A DNA stretch of 64,000 nucleotides from Kalmusia sp. IMI 367209. Its lineage: Eukaryota; Ascomycota; Dothideomycetes; Pleosporales; Didymosphaeriaceae. The stretch's first letter is position 1. Each line of letters opens with the position of its first letter. Below the pieces are notes generated by a model. It had not been told where the DNA came from. It searched no databases and was given only the letters and a program-made list of their open reading frames with translations. The stretch lies in the NCBI GenBank assembly GCA_027946365.1, contig JAPEUQ010000007.1, forward strand, positions 62,001 to 126,000. The letters run 5' to 3'. Below, in pieces: positions 11,089-23,413 of the stretch. The position numbers and the translations under genes are program-made.

Positions 11089-13064
11089 CTATGCTATCAA
11101 ATCTCCCACCCATCCCAGTAGCTCCCTTTCATCTTCACACACCCTCCTGTACTCCAGTAATAGCCTTAGTAGATACACCAGCATGTCTTCCTTCCTCAAG
11201 ACCTTCTCTGCCCACTCCTTTCCAGCCATTGCTATCCTTCTCGCCTGCTCATCGTGACTTCCCTCTAAGATTACTTTTGTACCGGAGTCTGCACCTATAC
11301 GTGTCCTGTACCCAACGAAGTACTCCAGAATGCCGTAGAGGTCTCCAAAGGAGGAATGCATGGGGACAAAATGCAACCACGGTATAAGCCGCGAGTCATG
11401 CCACTCGGAGTAAAGTGTAGCTTTGATCGGCACCGAGGATGAGCGTAGGAACGCCAGATAGCGGCCCGAGAAAGCATTACCGTCAACATCAGGCAAGTAT
11501 TTGGCTTTGAACTGCTTATACATGGGTACCTCCTTCTTGACCTTGTAATGTGAACTCATGTGCGGACAATCCTCGCCTCGAGCAGAGTCGAAGCAGTATA
11601 ATTTCGTGAAAGCCACGTCTGCAATAGTATCCATCCAGCCCGCCAGGTCCGTAACATTCATCTGAAGATACGATGTGTACGGCTCGAAGAGAAAGGTCGG
11701 GGAGGAGAGGTGAGGGTCTTCCGCGCGACGGATAGACGACGCGTTCATGAGCGCGACGAAGCGATGGCGATGGAAGCGTGTCCATGTTTTACGCGTGTTG
11801 CGCCCGCCTGATGCTATGCCGCGCCACATTATGCGCGTCGACTTTTGTTCCCACGGAGGACCGTGAGCAGGCCCGGTTGCGTAGTCGGATTCTTCTTGCC
11901 AGTAGGAGAATGCAGGGAGGAGGATGTCGTTGTTCTAAGGAGACGGTTAGGCGATGAAGCCGGGAGAGAATGGGGATGGATGGTGGAAGGGGATATACCA
12001 TTGATAGTTTACTAGATCCAAACATGGGGATCAAGGTGTTGGTTGTATACTGGCTTAGTGGATCGATGAGGCCGCCGTGGGAAGTCGGGAGGGAGGGTTG
12101 TCGGCAGGGATCTTTGGCTGTTGTCCAATTCGAAACAAAGCCTTCGTGTACGAAAGATGTGGAAGCGTCAAAGAGGCACTCCTTATCTCGAGGACACAAG
12201 ATGGGAGGGCCCGAGAGGCCTATGGCCGCCGAGATGTTTCGAGACGGCGCGTCGAGGGCGCAACCCACGCGTACCTGTTCCCAGTATGGCCCCTTTATGA
12301 TGAGAGCAGCTTGATCTGGCGGAGTGTCATCGTTCATGTCAATGGTGGTAAAGTTCTGTACGACTGTTTCCACTGCGTGGAGCTTGCGTGAGCTAGATTC
12401 TGTGGCGATGTAGTGAGCAACATCTTCCCAGGGCACCGTTACACGCGGCTCATCGAGCAGATTGAGCGGCATATCGAGGTCGGGTAAAAACTGCTGAATC
12501 TTCTGCACCATGTCAACCCACTCGTCTACTCGGTGACTCTCGCCTTTTCCAGTGAGGACCTTGCCATTCCTCACAACCACACTGGAAGGTAGCTGCTTTG
12601 CTTGTAGGCGTATCTGTTTAGGAGAGATACCCCAGAACGGTCGCAAGTCGTCGTAGATCCGGTCGAAGAAGTCCTCTACTACGATAGTGTTGTGGGCGCT
12701 CGCGAATTCGTACCAGACATCGAAGCCAGGGGGAGGATGGCGACCTCGTCGTTGGCGGTATGCATAAGCGGTTTCAGTGCGACTGGTTGTTTGTTTCGAA
12801 ATCAAAGTGTTGAACGTAGTGGTTGCATTCTGAATGAGGTCATCTATAGGATGGTGCTGGGAAGGACCGAACAGGTACGTAACTTCCCGCGACGACGGAC
12901 TGCGATCGGAAAATCGATAGATACTGAAGGTCACAGAGAAGAAGGCGAGGCTTCGGGAAAGCTAGATTGCATGTAAGGCGTAAGAACATACGGAAGCAAT
13001 TGTAAAACGTGAAGGCACCTACCAGACGACTGAATCGCGGCTTGCGGAGGCTGCATAAAGCCAT
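11089..13064 (-). CDS. GT90 family glycosyltransferase (beta-1,2-xylosyltransferase-like)
   Basis: Reading on -, exons 13064-13023, 12961-11999 and 11934-11089 with 61- and 64-nt introns give 616 residues. The first intron joins MALCSLRKPRFSRL to LSRSLAFFSVTFSIY, producing a basic N-terminus followed by a single hydrophobic segment, the type II membrane anchor expected of a Golgi enzyme. The C-terminal half has the family hallmarks MWRGIASGG, KYLPDVDGNAFSGRYLAFL and KATLYSEWHDSRLIPWLHFVP, as in the CAP10/KDELC-like GT90 domain of fungal Cxt1-type xylosyltransferases. These enzymes transfer xylose or glucose to glycans in the secretory pathway; donor and acceptor here are unknown. The upstream start is preferred over a later one because it supplies the anchor. 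Confidence 0.85.
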
Positions 13065-14889
13065 TGGTGAATGCAGGTGGTTGAGTGAGCGCCACAGCCG
13101 GATGTAGGGTAGGCTGAAACTACCAAATAATCGTGTTTGAGGACATTGGCTGATGTATTGTTGTGTAGATACGAGCTTCATTTCTGGGTTGCTAGGTGAC
13201 AAAGTGGGAGCTTTTAGTAAAGGTGAAGCCGTGCGACCTTGATCGTTGTCAACTGCGCAGGCAGGCGGCACAAGCCGATGCGTAACGACGCACTGCGGCA
13301 TTTCACAGTCCAGTATTGACGGTATTCTGACGTTGCCAACGCCCTGATTTTTCGAATGGTGATTAAGATACCTGATATAGTGACACGCCACACTAGGGTC
13401 TGGACGAGCACCTAGTCACCGTGGCAAGGGCCGCTACACAGCCTTAGGGAGTAGTGTAGATCGACCTCCAATTGTGCTATGTTACCTGGGTAGGTGCAAG
13501 AAGAGGTGAAGGCGACTAGACATGCATAGTTTTGGCCACATGGCGGAATTTTTTCACGCTACCACGGGCCCAAGTTTCGAAGCATGTTGTCGAAGCTTTG
13601 AATGCAACCATAGTGCATGCTCATCTATCACATAGCTTCTTGATGATCGCCTTGGCTATAGACGAGGCCATGGGAACTCTGATGGTGGGCTGAGCATGAT
13701 TTCTCGATGGAAACAACTACGACGTCGTCTAAAGGACCTCCTGAGATAGGTCGGTATACACGAATACACCGGGATTTTGAGAAAGCCAAGAGGCCTGGAA
13801 GCGGAAATGGAACGACTTGGATGGAGGCAAGTTGCCCTACTCGGTTCCGCCAGTGATTCCGCAGATGTAGGTGAGGATGAACTCATACAAGAGAGGCTGT
13901 GCAAGCACCGAAGTTTTGTATTTTTCACACGTACGAGAACACGCAATGATCGCTGGGCCTGAGTACAACATGGCGTCTTGGGAGATACATAAACTGTAGG
14001 GACGAGGAGCAAAGCTGGTGTTGTATGGTTGATGTAGGGGGGTGGTCAGGCATGCACGAGGAAGGCGCAACAAGGGGCTGCTCCTTCCGGCTAGCCTTTC
14101 GCCAGATCATCTCGGAGGCGCGGCCCCACTGGAATGCTACCACACGTAATCGTCGTGTTTTCCAAATTTGTTCTTTTTTTTTCCTCTCGACCATTCGACA
14201 CTGACATTAGGTCAGCCTATGGTATCGAACGGTCTCATAGACGAGCGGCCCGGGCGCGTGGCCGAGCTCCAATGCACCGCGACAGATGCCCAATCTGGCA
14301 GGTCGCAGGTAGCAGGTCGCAGCTGCCTCTTCCACCACCGTGGCATGTCGTTGGAGCCGGCGGAAGGCACGTTCCCCCAGGGCAGCGTTGGACGGGGAAG
14401 TCGCGACTCGAAGCACCTTGACCCGGCGTAGGATGGTGGAGGCTCTCCTGGTCTCCTGGTCTCCTGGTCTCCTGGTCTCCCGCTCTCCCGCTCTTCCCAT
14501 GCATCGGGCAAACGCATAGCCTCCGGCACCACGTACGTTGAGCACTGCGACCCATTGATTATGGGCGCCGGTGAATCCGGGCACGCCCCGCCGGCTGCAC
14601 CGTGTCGCGCCTTCCCCGCACCCCACACGTCCAGAGTGACAAGCGAGACGGCAAAACACGACCGCACCCACCGCAGCGCCTCGCGTGACGCGTGCGAAGG
14701 AGCGCGGCCGGCAGCCCAAGGGTACCCGCCTTATGTACCTGATCTTCGCATAGCTGGCACCAAGTCCAACCTTCTCTCCCTCTGCGCCTTCACCTCTTGC
14801 GAACCACGCGTTCGCTGTCGGTTGTAGCAGATGCGGGTCCTGGAGCTCTCCGCCAGCTCGCCCATCTCTGTGCCCCGCCCCTGCCCAGC
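13065..14889. other. Divergent intergenic region
   Basis: About 1.8 kb between the divergent GT90 and transhydrogenase genes. Long open frames on - (for instance 14207-14941) overlap a GC-rich stretch and an octamer repeat and look like chance. No domain, tRNA or transposon is seen. The 3-prime end has a pyrimidine-rich leader before the transhydrogenase start. Confidence 0.5.
14444..14491. repeat. 8-bp minisatellite
   Basis: Four perfect copies of tctcctgg (14444-14475) are followed by two copies of the variant tctcccgc (14476-14491). It lies about 400 nt before the transhydrogenase ATG. Confidence 0.9.
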
Positions 14890-17800
14890 ATGAGCTCCTC
14901 CACCTGCCTGGCCGGCTGCCGCTTTGCCGGTCGACCGCCACCGAGCCTGAGGCTCTTTACGCAGGCCGTTGCCTTTCGTCCCACGCCAATTGCCTCCAAG
15001 GACTTCACCACTAAGCGTGCGCAGCCGCAGGATGCCGGCGTCAGCTTAGCCCGCCCACGATCACTGTGTCTGCAGCAGCATGTACCCAACTTTGCTTCGA
15101 CAGCCATCGCACGCTATGCATCCCTCGCTTCGGAGCCGCATGACGAGGAGATCCCTACCTCCCCGCCTTTCACCGCCGGACCCTACGCTACCCTGACCAT
15201 TGGCGTTCCCAAGGAGAGCTACCCTGGGGAGCGCCGTGTGGCCATCACCCCGGCCAATGTCAAGCTCCTGCTCAAGAAGGGCTTTTCGCGTATTCTGATA
15301 GAGCAAGGGGCCGGTGTAGAGGCTCAGTTCACGGATGAGGCATATGAGCAAGCTGGTGCCAAGACGGCCGATAGACGGAGCGTCTTTTCGGACAGTGACA
15401 TCCTCCTTAAGGTTCGCGCTCTTAGCATCGATGGCCCCGACAGCGAGGTCGACGCCATTCGCGAGGGCGCCACTGTTATCTCGTTTCTTTATCCTGCGCA
15501 AAATAGACCTGTTGTCGATAGACTTGCTTCCCGCAAAGCTACTGCATTTGCCATGGATATGGTGCCTCGCATCTCTCGAGCCCAAGTTTTTGATGCGTTG
15601 AGGTAAGTTGCTGACCATCCATCCAACATGCTATCGACACGGATTCTGACTACCCTAAGTTCCATGGCCAACATTGCAGGTTACAAGGCAGTGTTGGAGG
15701 CCTCAAACCATTTCGGGCGTTTTCTTACAGGTCAAGTCACCGCGGCAGGAAAGGTGTGTTCGCATCTTCACGATGAGACGTCAAGGCTAACCACCCTAGA
15801 TCCCTCCTTGCAAAGTGCTTGTCATTGGCGCCGGTGTAGCAGGCTTGAGTGCTATCGCTACGGTACGCGTTGCAGCAAAGCCTCGCTGTTCTCCGCTAAC
15901 CAATTGTTATAGGCTCGCCGCATGGGTGCTATCGTTCGCGGGTTTGACACACGTTCTGCAGCACGCGAGCAGGTGCAATCGCTAGGCGCAGAATTTATCG
16001 AAGTCGAGATGGAAGAAGATGGGTCTGGAACTGGTGGTTATGCAAAGGAGATGTCCAAAGAATTCATCGAAGCCGAGATGAAGCTATTCTACGAACAGTG
16101 CCGCGAGGTCGACATTGTCATTACCACAGCCTTGATTCCAGGAAGGCCTGCACCGAAGTTGATTACGAAAGCAATGCTTGGGGCCATGAAGCCTGGATCT
16201 GTTGTTGTGGACCTGGCAGCCGAAGCTGGTGGGAACTGCGAAGCCACCGTTCCCGGTCAACTAGCCAAGTATCAAGGCGTGACGATCATTGGTGGGCCAC
16301 CACTATCACCTTTTTCAAGTTGAGCTCTAATTGTTTTTGCAGGTTACACTGATCTCCCATCGCGACTACCGACGCAGTCCTCTACACTGTACTCGAACAA
16401 CATCACAAAGTTCTTGCTTTCTCTTGTACCTGAGAGCAAAAAAGAAAGGCATTACGATGTAGATCTGAAAGACGAGGTTACCCGCGGCGCTATCGTGTCA
16501 TACAACGGAAAGATTCTTCCTCCCGCTCCACGTCCTGCTCCTCCGCCTGCTCCAGCTACAAAGGCGCCTTCTCCGGCGGATCAGGCGGCGAACGTAGTAG
16601 CGCTTACGCCATGGCAAAGCCAAAGCCGCGAGGTTGCCGGTGTTACGGCGGCGATGTCAACAGCGGTTGCGCTTGGAAAATTCACAGGGTAAGCAGTACC
16701 TGTAAGTCAAAAGTGATGTACTGACTGTCAATAGGCCATTGTTCATGTCGAATGCCTTTACCTTTGCTTTGGCAAGTTTGATCGGATATCGAGTTGTCTG
16801 GGGTGTTGCGCCGGCGCTACACTCTCCCCTAATGTCGGTCACAAATGCCATCTCCGGCATGGTAGGAATAGGTGGTCTATTCGTCATGGGCGGTGGGTAC
16901 CTTCCAGAAACCATCCCCCAAACTCTTGGCGCCCTGTCTGTCCTTCTGGCCTTCGTCAACGTGTCTGGCGGTTTCGTCATCACCAAGCGTATGCTTGATA
17001 TGTTCAGACGCCCAACAGACCCGGCTGAGTATCCCTGGCTCTACGCAATTCCAGCTTTATTGTTCGGTGGAGGCTATGTTGCTGCTGCCAGCACAGGAAT
17101 GGGGGGGCTGGTTCAAGCCGGCTACCTTGTTAGCAGCATCCTCTGTATGACATCACTTTCCGGGCTTGCCTCACAGACCACGGCTCGTCGGGGGAATCTC
17201 TTCGGTATCCTAGGTGTCTTTTCCGGAATCTTAGCTTCGCTTGCTGCGGTTGGATTTGCACCAGACGTCTTGACACAGTTCGCTGGTCTCGCTACTGTTG
17301 GAACAGTCGCGGGTATGATCATCGGACGAAGGATTACCCCGACTTCACTCCCTCAAACTGTTGCCGCACTACACTCCGTTGTCGGTCTTGCAGCTGTGCT
17401 TACTAGTATTGGCAGCGTTCTTGGCCACACTGGAGACATCTCAACCTTGCATATGGTTAGTGCCTATCTTGGTGTTCTCATTGGTGGTGTTACATTCACC
17501 GGGAGTATTGTAGCCTTCCTGAAGCTCGCTGCAAAGATGTCATCTAAGCCTTTGCATCTCCCCGGGCGGCATATAATCAACACTTCGCTGCTCGGGGCGA
17601 ACGTGGCAACTATGGGAGCATTTCTAACATATGCGCCTGGTGCACCTCTTATAGGCGCGGCATGCCTTGTCGGAAATGCAGCTCTTAGTTTCATCAAAGG
17701 ATATACGACTACGGCAGCTATTGGTGGTGCCGATATGCCAGTCGTTATCACAGTCTTGAACGCATATTCTGGATTCGCTCTGGTAGCTGAAGGTTTCATG

Positions 17801-18587
17801 TTAGATAACTCCCTCTTGACGACAGTAGGCGCGCTGATTGGAGTATCTGGCTCTATCCTCTCGTACATCATGTGCGTCGCTATGAATCGCTCTTTGACCA
17901 ATGTCCTGTTCGGAGGCATTGCAACAACACCGCAAACCCAGGCGAAGATCGAAGGCGAAGTAACGAAGACAACGGCAGTAGAAACAGCTGAGATGCTCGA
18001 CAACGCCGAGAACGTTATCATTGTAGGCATTCAAGGATGTTCCGCATTTGGTCCGCTGACTAATCATTATCTAGGTTGTTGGTTACGGCATGGCAGTTGC
18101 TAAAGCCCAATACGCGATCTCTGATTTCGTGAAATTTCTCCGCGCCAAAGGCGTAAATGTGCGCTTCGCAATTCACCCCGTCGCCGGCCGTATGCCTGGT
18201 CAGTGCAACGTTTTACTCGCTGAAGCATCAGTGCCATACGACATTGTGCTCGAAATGGATGAGATCAACGACGACTTCGGTGACACTGATGTTACGCTTG
18301 TCATTGGCGCCAACGACACGGTCAATCCAATCGCACTAGAAGCTGGCTCGGCGATTGCCGGTATGCCTGTCCTGCACGCGTGGAAGAGCAAGCATGTCGT
18401 TATCATGAAGCGGGGTATGGCGAGTGGGTATGCGGATGTGCCGAACCCAATGTTTTATATGGAGAACACTAAGATGCTGTTCGGCGATGCAAATGACAGC
18501 TGCAATGGTAAGTGTTCTTTCTAATCTATACATGTACCGAGCTAATGATTCTAAGCTATCAAACGCGCTTTGGAAGAGAAGAAGTGA
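14890..18587 (+). CDS. NAD(P) transhydrogenase, mitochondrial, fused form
   Basis: Eight exons (14890-15602, 15660-15753, 15800-15862, 15913-16291, 16343-16688, 16735-18022, 18075-18507, 18556-18587) with introns of 46-57 nt close in frame to 1115 residues. A basic, Ser/Thr-rich presequence of about 90 residues is followed by the NAD-binding domain I ([51 protein letters not shown]), a Pro/Ala linker, the multi-helix membrane domain II encoded mainly by exon 6, and the NADP-binding domain III ([59 protein letters not shown]). The enzyme couples proton re-entry at the inner mitochondrial membrane to hydride transfer from NADH to NADP+. All junctions restore conserved sequence. First ATG after an open leader is used; the frame is open further upstream without an ATG. 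Confidence 0.96.
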
Positions 18588-19196
18588 TGAAACATCGAGT
18601 GCCATTTTTTCCTTGTGATGAGATTTCCTTCCTTCATTTTCGTCCCGACTTGTATATAGGTGCCTTGGCATACTGAAGTGACTGTTATTGGGCAAGCGCA
18701 GGAAGAACAACTTCTAATGATGTGAATATTTTCAGGAGCGTCAAGCAACCTCTGATGTTTCGCGTCAAGCTATTCCCTTTATGGGCAAGCATTAAACGCC
18801 AATCGCGGGGATGTAAGGATGTCACAGACCATGCAAGGTGACGTATCTGTGTCCCGCCGTGCGGTTTCACGCAACAAAGCTTGGAATCAAGGAGGCCTTC
18901 CTTAAAGCTCCGGTTACTGCCCCTGCGCCTTACTTCACTTACCGTATTCTAAATATCACTTTCACACATACCTTCCTCTACATCGTAAGTCAAGCCCGCT
19001 GCCACTCATGTCCTCAAGTTCTTTGATGGCTGCAAAAGGAAACAGAATGGGTTGATGGGATGGTAAACTTTCTTAGCCTTAGGTTCCGCATCTATTTCCA
19101 AGATGGCTCCCAAATTTCTAACGACTAGTCTTACCCTCCAGGCCGCCGCCGCTATACTCTACTTATCCGCACACAAACGCAACCGCATCCGCAACC
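18588..19196. other. Intergenic, transhydrogenase 3-prime region
   Basis: About 600 nt with no supportable gene. An ATG at 19103 opens a 46-codon frame into the next gene in another frame; I prefer the ATG at 19197. Confidence 0.45.
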
Positions 19197-19633
19197 ATGT
19201 CGTCTCCGATCCCCATCCTCTTCACCCTCCCGCCCTCGAATAGACATGAAGTCATCTTGCTAGAGGTCTCCTCTAAGCCCACTCTCAAAGCGCTGAACAA
19301 GCAAATTACTTCAACCATCGCCTCTTCCCCGAATTGTGCCGAGTGTACGTCTCTCTCCGACTGCCCCATACAGCTCATTCGTTCTTCATTCCGTAATCAG
19401 AATTGGCTAATGGTAGCTGGTGTGATTTCATAGTCATGGCGAAGCACAAAACCAAAGACGCAAATGAGCAGATTCAGGAAATACGTATTCACTGGAGCGA
19501 GAGCGGGCGCGACCGCAAGGTGTGGCCTGAATATACCATTGTGACGGAGGAGAATTTCCCGGCCATACTGGAGTTGATGAAGGTCGGTGCAGGGAAGGAT
19601 GTGCTCGAGATCAAGGTTGGGAAGGCGGAATAG
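19197..19633 (+). CDS. Small protein of unknown function
   Basis: Two open pieces appear to be exons of a protein of about 120 residues. Exon 1 (from 19197) reads ILFTLPPSNRHEVILLEVSS and ends near 19342; exon 2 (about 19417-19633) reads WCDFIVMAKHKTKDANEQIQ and IRIHWSESGRDRKVWPEYTI. The 3-prime splice site ggtag is good and phase closes if the donor is gtgtac at 19343, a weaker donor than the overlapping gtacgt, which would put the second exon out of frame. I do not recognise the family. The even charge pattern and codon use of exon 2 argue that it is real. It is convergent with the Cti6-like gene. Confidence 0.45.
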
Positions 19634-20390
19634 ATGGCAAGCCTGTGTAGTGGAGGGTGGCGGAAGCGAAGGGAGGGGGTACAAGAGATGGGAAGATGGA
19701 CAATAGTGAGGGGATCCGGCTTTACTAGGCGTACGGCGTCTTCCAAATCTGGCTGATATTGGGTATGGATTTTATGATTTCAGAATGATTTTGCAGCAGA
19801 AACAAAACAAACTCGCTATGGATATGGAAAATAAAGAGTGCGGACAAAAAAGTATCGAGTGTCGTGTGCTAATGTCTCTACGTCGTCCTAATAATACTCA
19901 CTACTCATTTCGAATTATATTATAAGTGAGACGCACGAAGCATGATTTGATTCAGTGTGTGATGAGTCTAATCTGCATGCTTCATTGTCGCCTACATGCG
20001 GCGCCTTCTCAGCATGTTGACTCAGTCCGAAATCGACCCGTGTCGCCATTGCTTCCATTAAGGCGACGACGCTATATCCCAGAACACGTAACTATATAAA
20101 TGCCGAGCCAAATACGCCGACCCATGGCTCAACGTTGCAGCTAGAAGGAACGAAGTGGAGGGTATCCATACCAATATACAGTCCTTTTATAAAGTGCCCG
20201 TATCTGGGCCCCTATGAAAACGCCAAAGATAATGTCCTGTGACAAACGCAATATGATGCTTGAGGCAACTCCAGGCACGGAGTCGCCGTGGTATTCGGAA
20301 TTCCCGTGAAACAAACCGTACGCCGTCTGTTCATATCGAAATGTACAGAATAAATGAGCGCCTTCAAAACGAAAATGTAGAAGATGCCAG
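19634..20390. other. Convergent intergenic region
   Basis: About 750 nt between two convergent genes. AT-richer, with no domain-bearing open frame; presumably 3-prime untranslated regions and terminators of both neighbours. Confidence 0.5.
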
Positions 20391-22287
20391 TCACTTCTCA
20401 TTCTGCTCAATGATCATCCGCTGCCAGTGAGTAAGATCTCGGCTGAGGTTGTCCATCATTTGCAGCGTATTGAGTTTCTGAAACTTGACCAGATCCGCTT
20501 CCTCGCCGTTCGTCTCGTCCTCGTTCTGGACGCCATTTGTCGTGGCGGAGGGCTCCTGCACAGGTGGCGCAGGCTTCTCTGCCGCCAGTTCGACCTGGCG
20601 CTGAGATATGTAATTCTGCATGGCCCCTGCCGGTCGTCGAATGTCATGCCAGGACAGCTTTTGCAACCTCCAATTCTTTGGTTTGCCTGTTTTCCCACCT
20701 GCAATGCCATCGCTGCTATCGTGTCCGTTTCCAACACCGTTTGTCGAGCTCACTTGGGGCGAATTTGGTGTATCATCCGCTGCCGGCGAGGCACCGTTGG
20801 TCGCTGACATCGGCGCGTCTTTCGTATATTGGTTTCGGCCCAATCGACCTTGACGTTTTTGCGGAGGTCGACCGCCTTTTCTTGGAGCGGGCGCGGGTTT
20901 TTGTTCGACACTCGGCGTATCTGGAGGGGCCGATTCGGATGCGGGCGCTGGCATGGCTGGTTCTTCGACGGTTGCCCCTTCTGGTGGTTCTGATTCTGCT
21001 TTTGCGTCAGTCCAAAGATGTGCAAAACGATTGTTATCCATACCGTCGCCCTTTCTTCGCTCAGCGCGACCCTTGCGTCTGTTGGCCGCTTCTGCGCGCT
21101 CGCGCTCGCGCTCCTTGTCGCGAAGCTCCTTCTCGCGTTGACTTCTCGCAGCTGCTCCATGAGGCTTCTGTTTGGGCGCAACATTCTTGGAACTCTCGTC
21201 GTCGGACTCAAGCACTGGAGACCCGCTAGGAGATCTAGAACCGGTGCGCTGCCGTTTGACTTCGGGTTTGATTCTAGCAAAGCTTGTCAGCTGCCAATCT
21301 TGTCGCTGTTTATGCAAGTAGCAGTCTTACTCTTCGCTGTCTTCCCGGCTACGTTTCTTTTTGTTGCCATTATCTAATAACGGCACCACGCCTTCATGCT
21401 TGCTTTCCTCTAATACTTTGCGCAGAACCTCATCCTCGTCATAAGCCGCTCTGCTGTTCATTGTCGACCGCCGTTTGCTGAAAGACTCAACGCTTGCTCT
21501 TGAGAGACGATCCTTGTCCTTTGCCGCCTTATTCTCGGATTCCTTGGATAAAGACGATTTACGGGCATTCTTTCCGTGGTGCTGATCCCAGACGGGCAGG
21601 TAGCGTGAATACTTTTGTCTGTTGAACTGGAGTGTTAGCATCCGTTTGTCAAGTTTGCGTCGATTGCGGGGTAAGCAGTATGAACGGAAACCTCACGTAC
21701 CCTTTGGGGCTCGTCATGAGCTTATGGAGATCTTTCCTGCACTCCTCACAGAAATACTCCTCTGGGCTAGCAGCTTCGTCCATGATGCCGACACACCCGC
21801 CGTGCTGCCAGACCTTGCAGATATCGCATTGGATGAATAAACCGCCTGCATCGTCGCCCTGGAGGTCAGCCTCTGTCACGGAGGACAATTGGCCATCTTT
21901 AGACTTGCCGGCATCCGATGGTGGACCCGGGTACTCCTGCTGGCCACACACACAACGTGTGACCTCATCCTCCTCAGCAATGTCCTCGTCGAGCTCGTCA
22001 TCGAGCTTTGTGATATCGTCGCCGTCGTTGTCTTGCTCGCGCGTCCGGCGTCTCGTCAAGGGTGGTTCCACCTGTGAGTCGCGAGGTGGCTCGTCGAGCT
22101 CCTCCGAAGAGAGCGAGTGTGGGGTCGAGGATTTCTGAGGTGACGACTGCTTGTGATTAGCTCTCGTAGCCCGCTCGCCCCGCGAAGATGACGAGGTAGA
22201 AGCGGACGAGGTGCTGTGCGCTGCCGTGACGCCGGGCGGGGGCTGGGTGGTACGAGCCCGCGATGACCGGCGCGGCGACATTGGCAT
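20391..22287 (-). CDS. CTI6: PHD-finger subunit of Rpd3-type histone deacetylase complex (Cti6-like)
   Basis: Exons on - at 22287-21701, 21618-21331 and 21273-20391, with introns of 82 and 57 nt, give 585 residues. After a Ser/Arg-rich N-terminus and an acidic segment there is a PHD finger at about residues 112-180: RCVCGQQ, then GLFIQCDICKVWQHGGCVGI and EYFCEECRKDLH, giving the Cys4-His-Cys3 order. The second half is low complexity, with KELRDKERERERAEAANRRK, and a conserved-looking C-terminal stretch LTHWQRMIIEQNEK. In yeast Cti6 is part of the Rpd3L deacetylase and links it to Cyc8-Tup1; PHD fingers of this kind bind the histone H3 tail. Assignment to Cti6 rests on the PHD form and architecture. 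Start is the first of two ATGs (MPMSPRR); the frame is open upstream without ATG. Confidence 0.82.
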
Positions 22288-23413
22288 CGGAAATGCGCTT
22301 CGCGTCCGAAGCAAGGATCTGTCGCGGACAGTGCGAGAGGCGTGCCAGATGGGCTCAGCCGCGTCGCAGGCGCTGCTACGGTGCGAGCTCGTCGGGCGAT
22401 GAGGGTAGTGGTAAGAATGACTCGACGAAGCTAATGCCGAACGATAAGGCCGTCGTTAATGCAGGTGAATGCCAGTGAGGATCTCCTGGCGCGATGTATG
22501 CTGTCCGCCGAGCGCAGGTTGCGGGTGGTGGTGAGCGAGGAAGCGCTCCAAGTGCGGAGAAAGCAGGACGAGGAGCTTCAAAGCACAACGGGACGGATTG
22601 GGAAGTGGTCAAGTGCACAGGAGAGTTGACGGTGCATGTTACGGCGTCGGCGGGAGGTTCGGCTTCGTGGGCGGGAACAATGCGGAGAGAGGTGAGGAGC
22701 TGGAGGGTTGCAGCGCAAAATCACTCTCGAGGGCTACGCGTGAGAGGTGCCACTCTCCACCCAGCATTCGGCCTCTCTAATGGGCGGTTTGCGGCTAGCC
22801 CAAAGAGGCTAGCGTACGTGGGCGCCGGCATTTCGAAAACCGAGGCTAGGGACACGCGGGGCTCGAAAAGAGGTGCCAGTGAGCTGCAGGGCTATATCGG
22901 CGCGCCTGCGTCCAGTTGTTGGGGGGTATGTGGGCGCGTCGAAGGTCGAACGCGGCGAAATGTGAAGGCAGAGTCGAGCGGTGGACCTGGGAAGGTCGCG
23001 ACCTCACAGAGCCGATGATGTGGCCTTGGCGACGACGTAAGCGGATTAGCGCGCTTCCACGACGCAGAGGGGTCCTCTCCACGAATCATGATGGCCGAGT
23101 CCCACGGGTGCACCGTGTACACGCGCACGCGCAGCTCCCAGGGACAGACCGCATCTCTTTTCCTCGAGCGGATACGATGCTGTTGCACCAGACCAGCTTT
23201 GTTCGTGAGACATCCATCCACAAGGGCGGACAGGCTTCATCTATATGACGTATAACAAAGGTCACCTGATCGATGCCTGTATTGGGCCCCTTGACCCCCT
23301 AGCAGTCGTTGTGGCATTAGAGCATGAGCATCAGCAAGAGTATATGCGATCCAGTGTGTCCATTTTGGCTTGTTCATCTAGCGTTTCCTCCAATTCACCC
23401 TTGACGTAACGAC
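22288..23413. other. Intergenic between Cti6-like and catalase genes
   Basis: About 1.1 kb of GC-rich DNA with a 174-codon frame on + (22494-23018) that lacks domains and consists mainly of Gly, Arg, Ser and Ala; I take it as chance. It should hold the Cti6-like promoter and the catalase 3-prime end. Confidence 0.5.

Noticed and set aside
14207..14941. 244-codon open frame on - upstream of the transhydrogenase
   Set aside because: It overlaps GC-rich DNA, the octamer minisatellite and the 5-prime end of a certain gene; no domain and Arg/Gly-rich composition.
20537..21229. 230-codon frame on + antisense to the Cti6-like gene
   Set aside because: It lies opposite a well-supported exon and its composition follows from the low-complexity sense strand.
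22494..23018. 174-codon frame on + between Cti6-like and catalase genes
   Set aside because: No domain, Gly/Arg/Ser bias expected from GC-rich DNA, and no splice partner.
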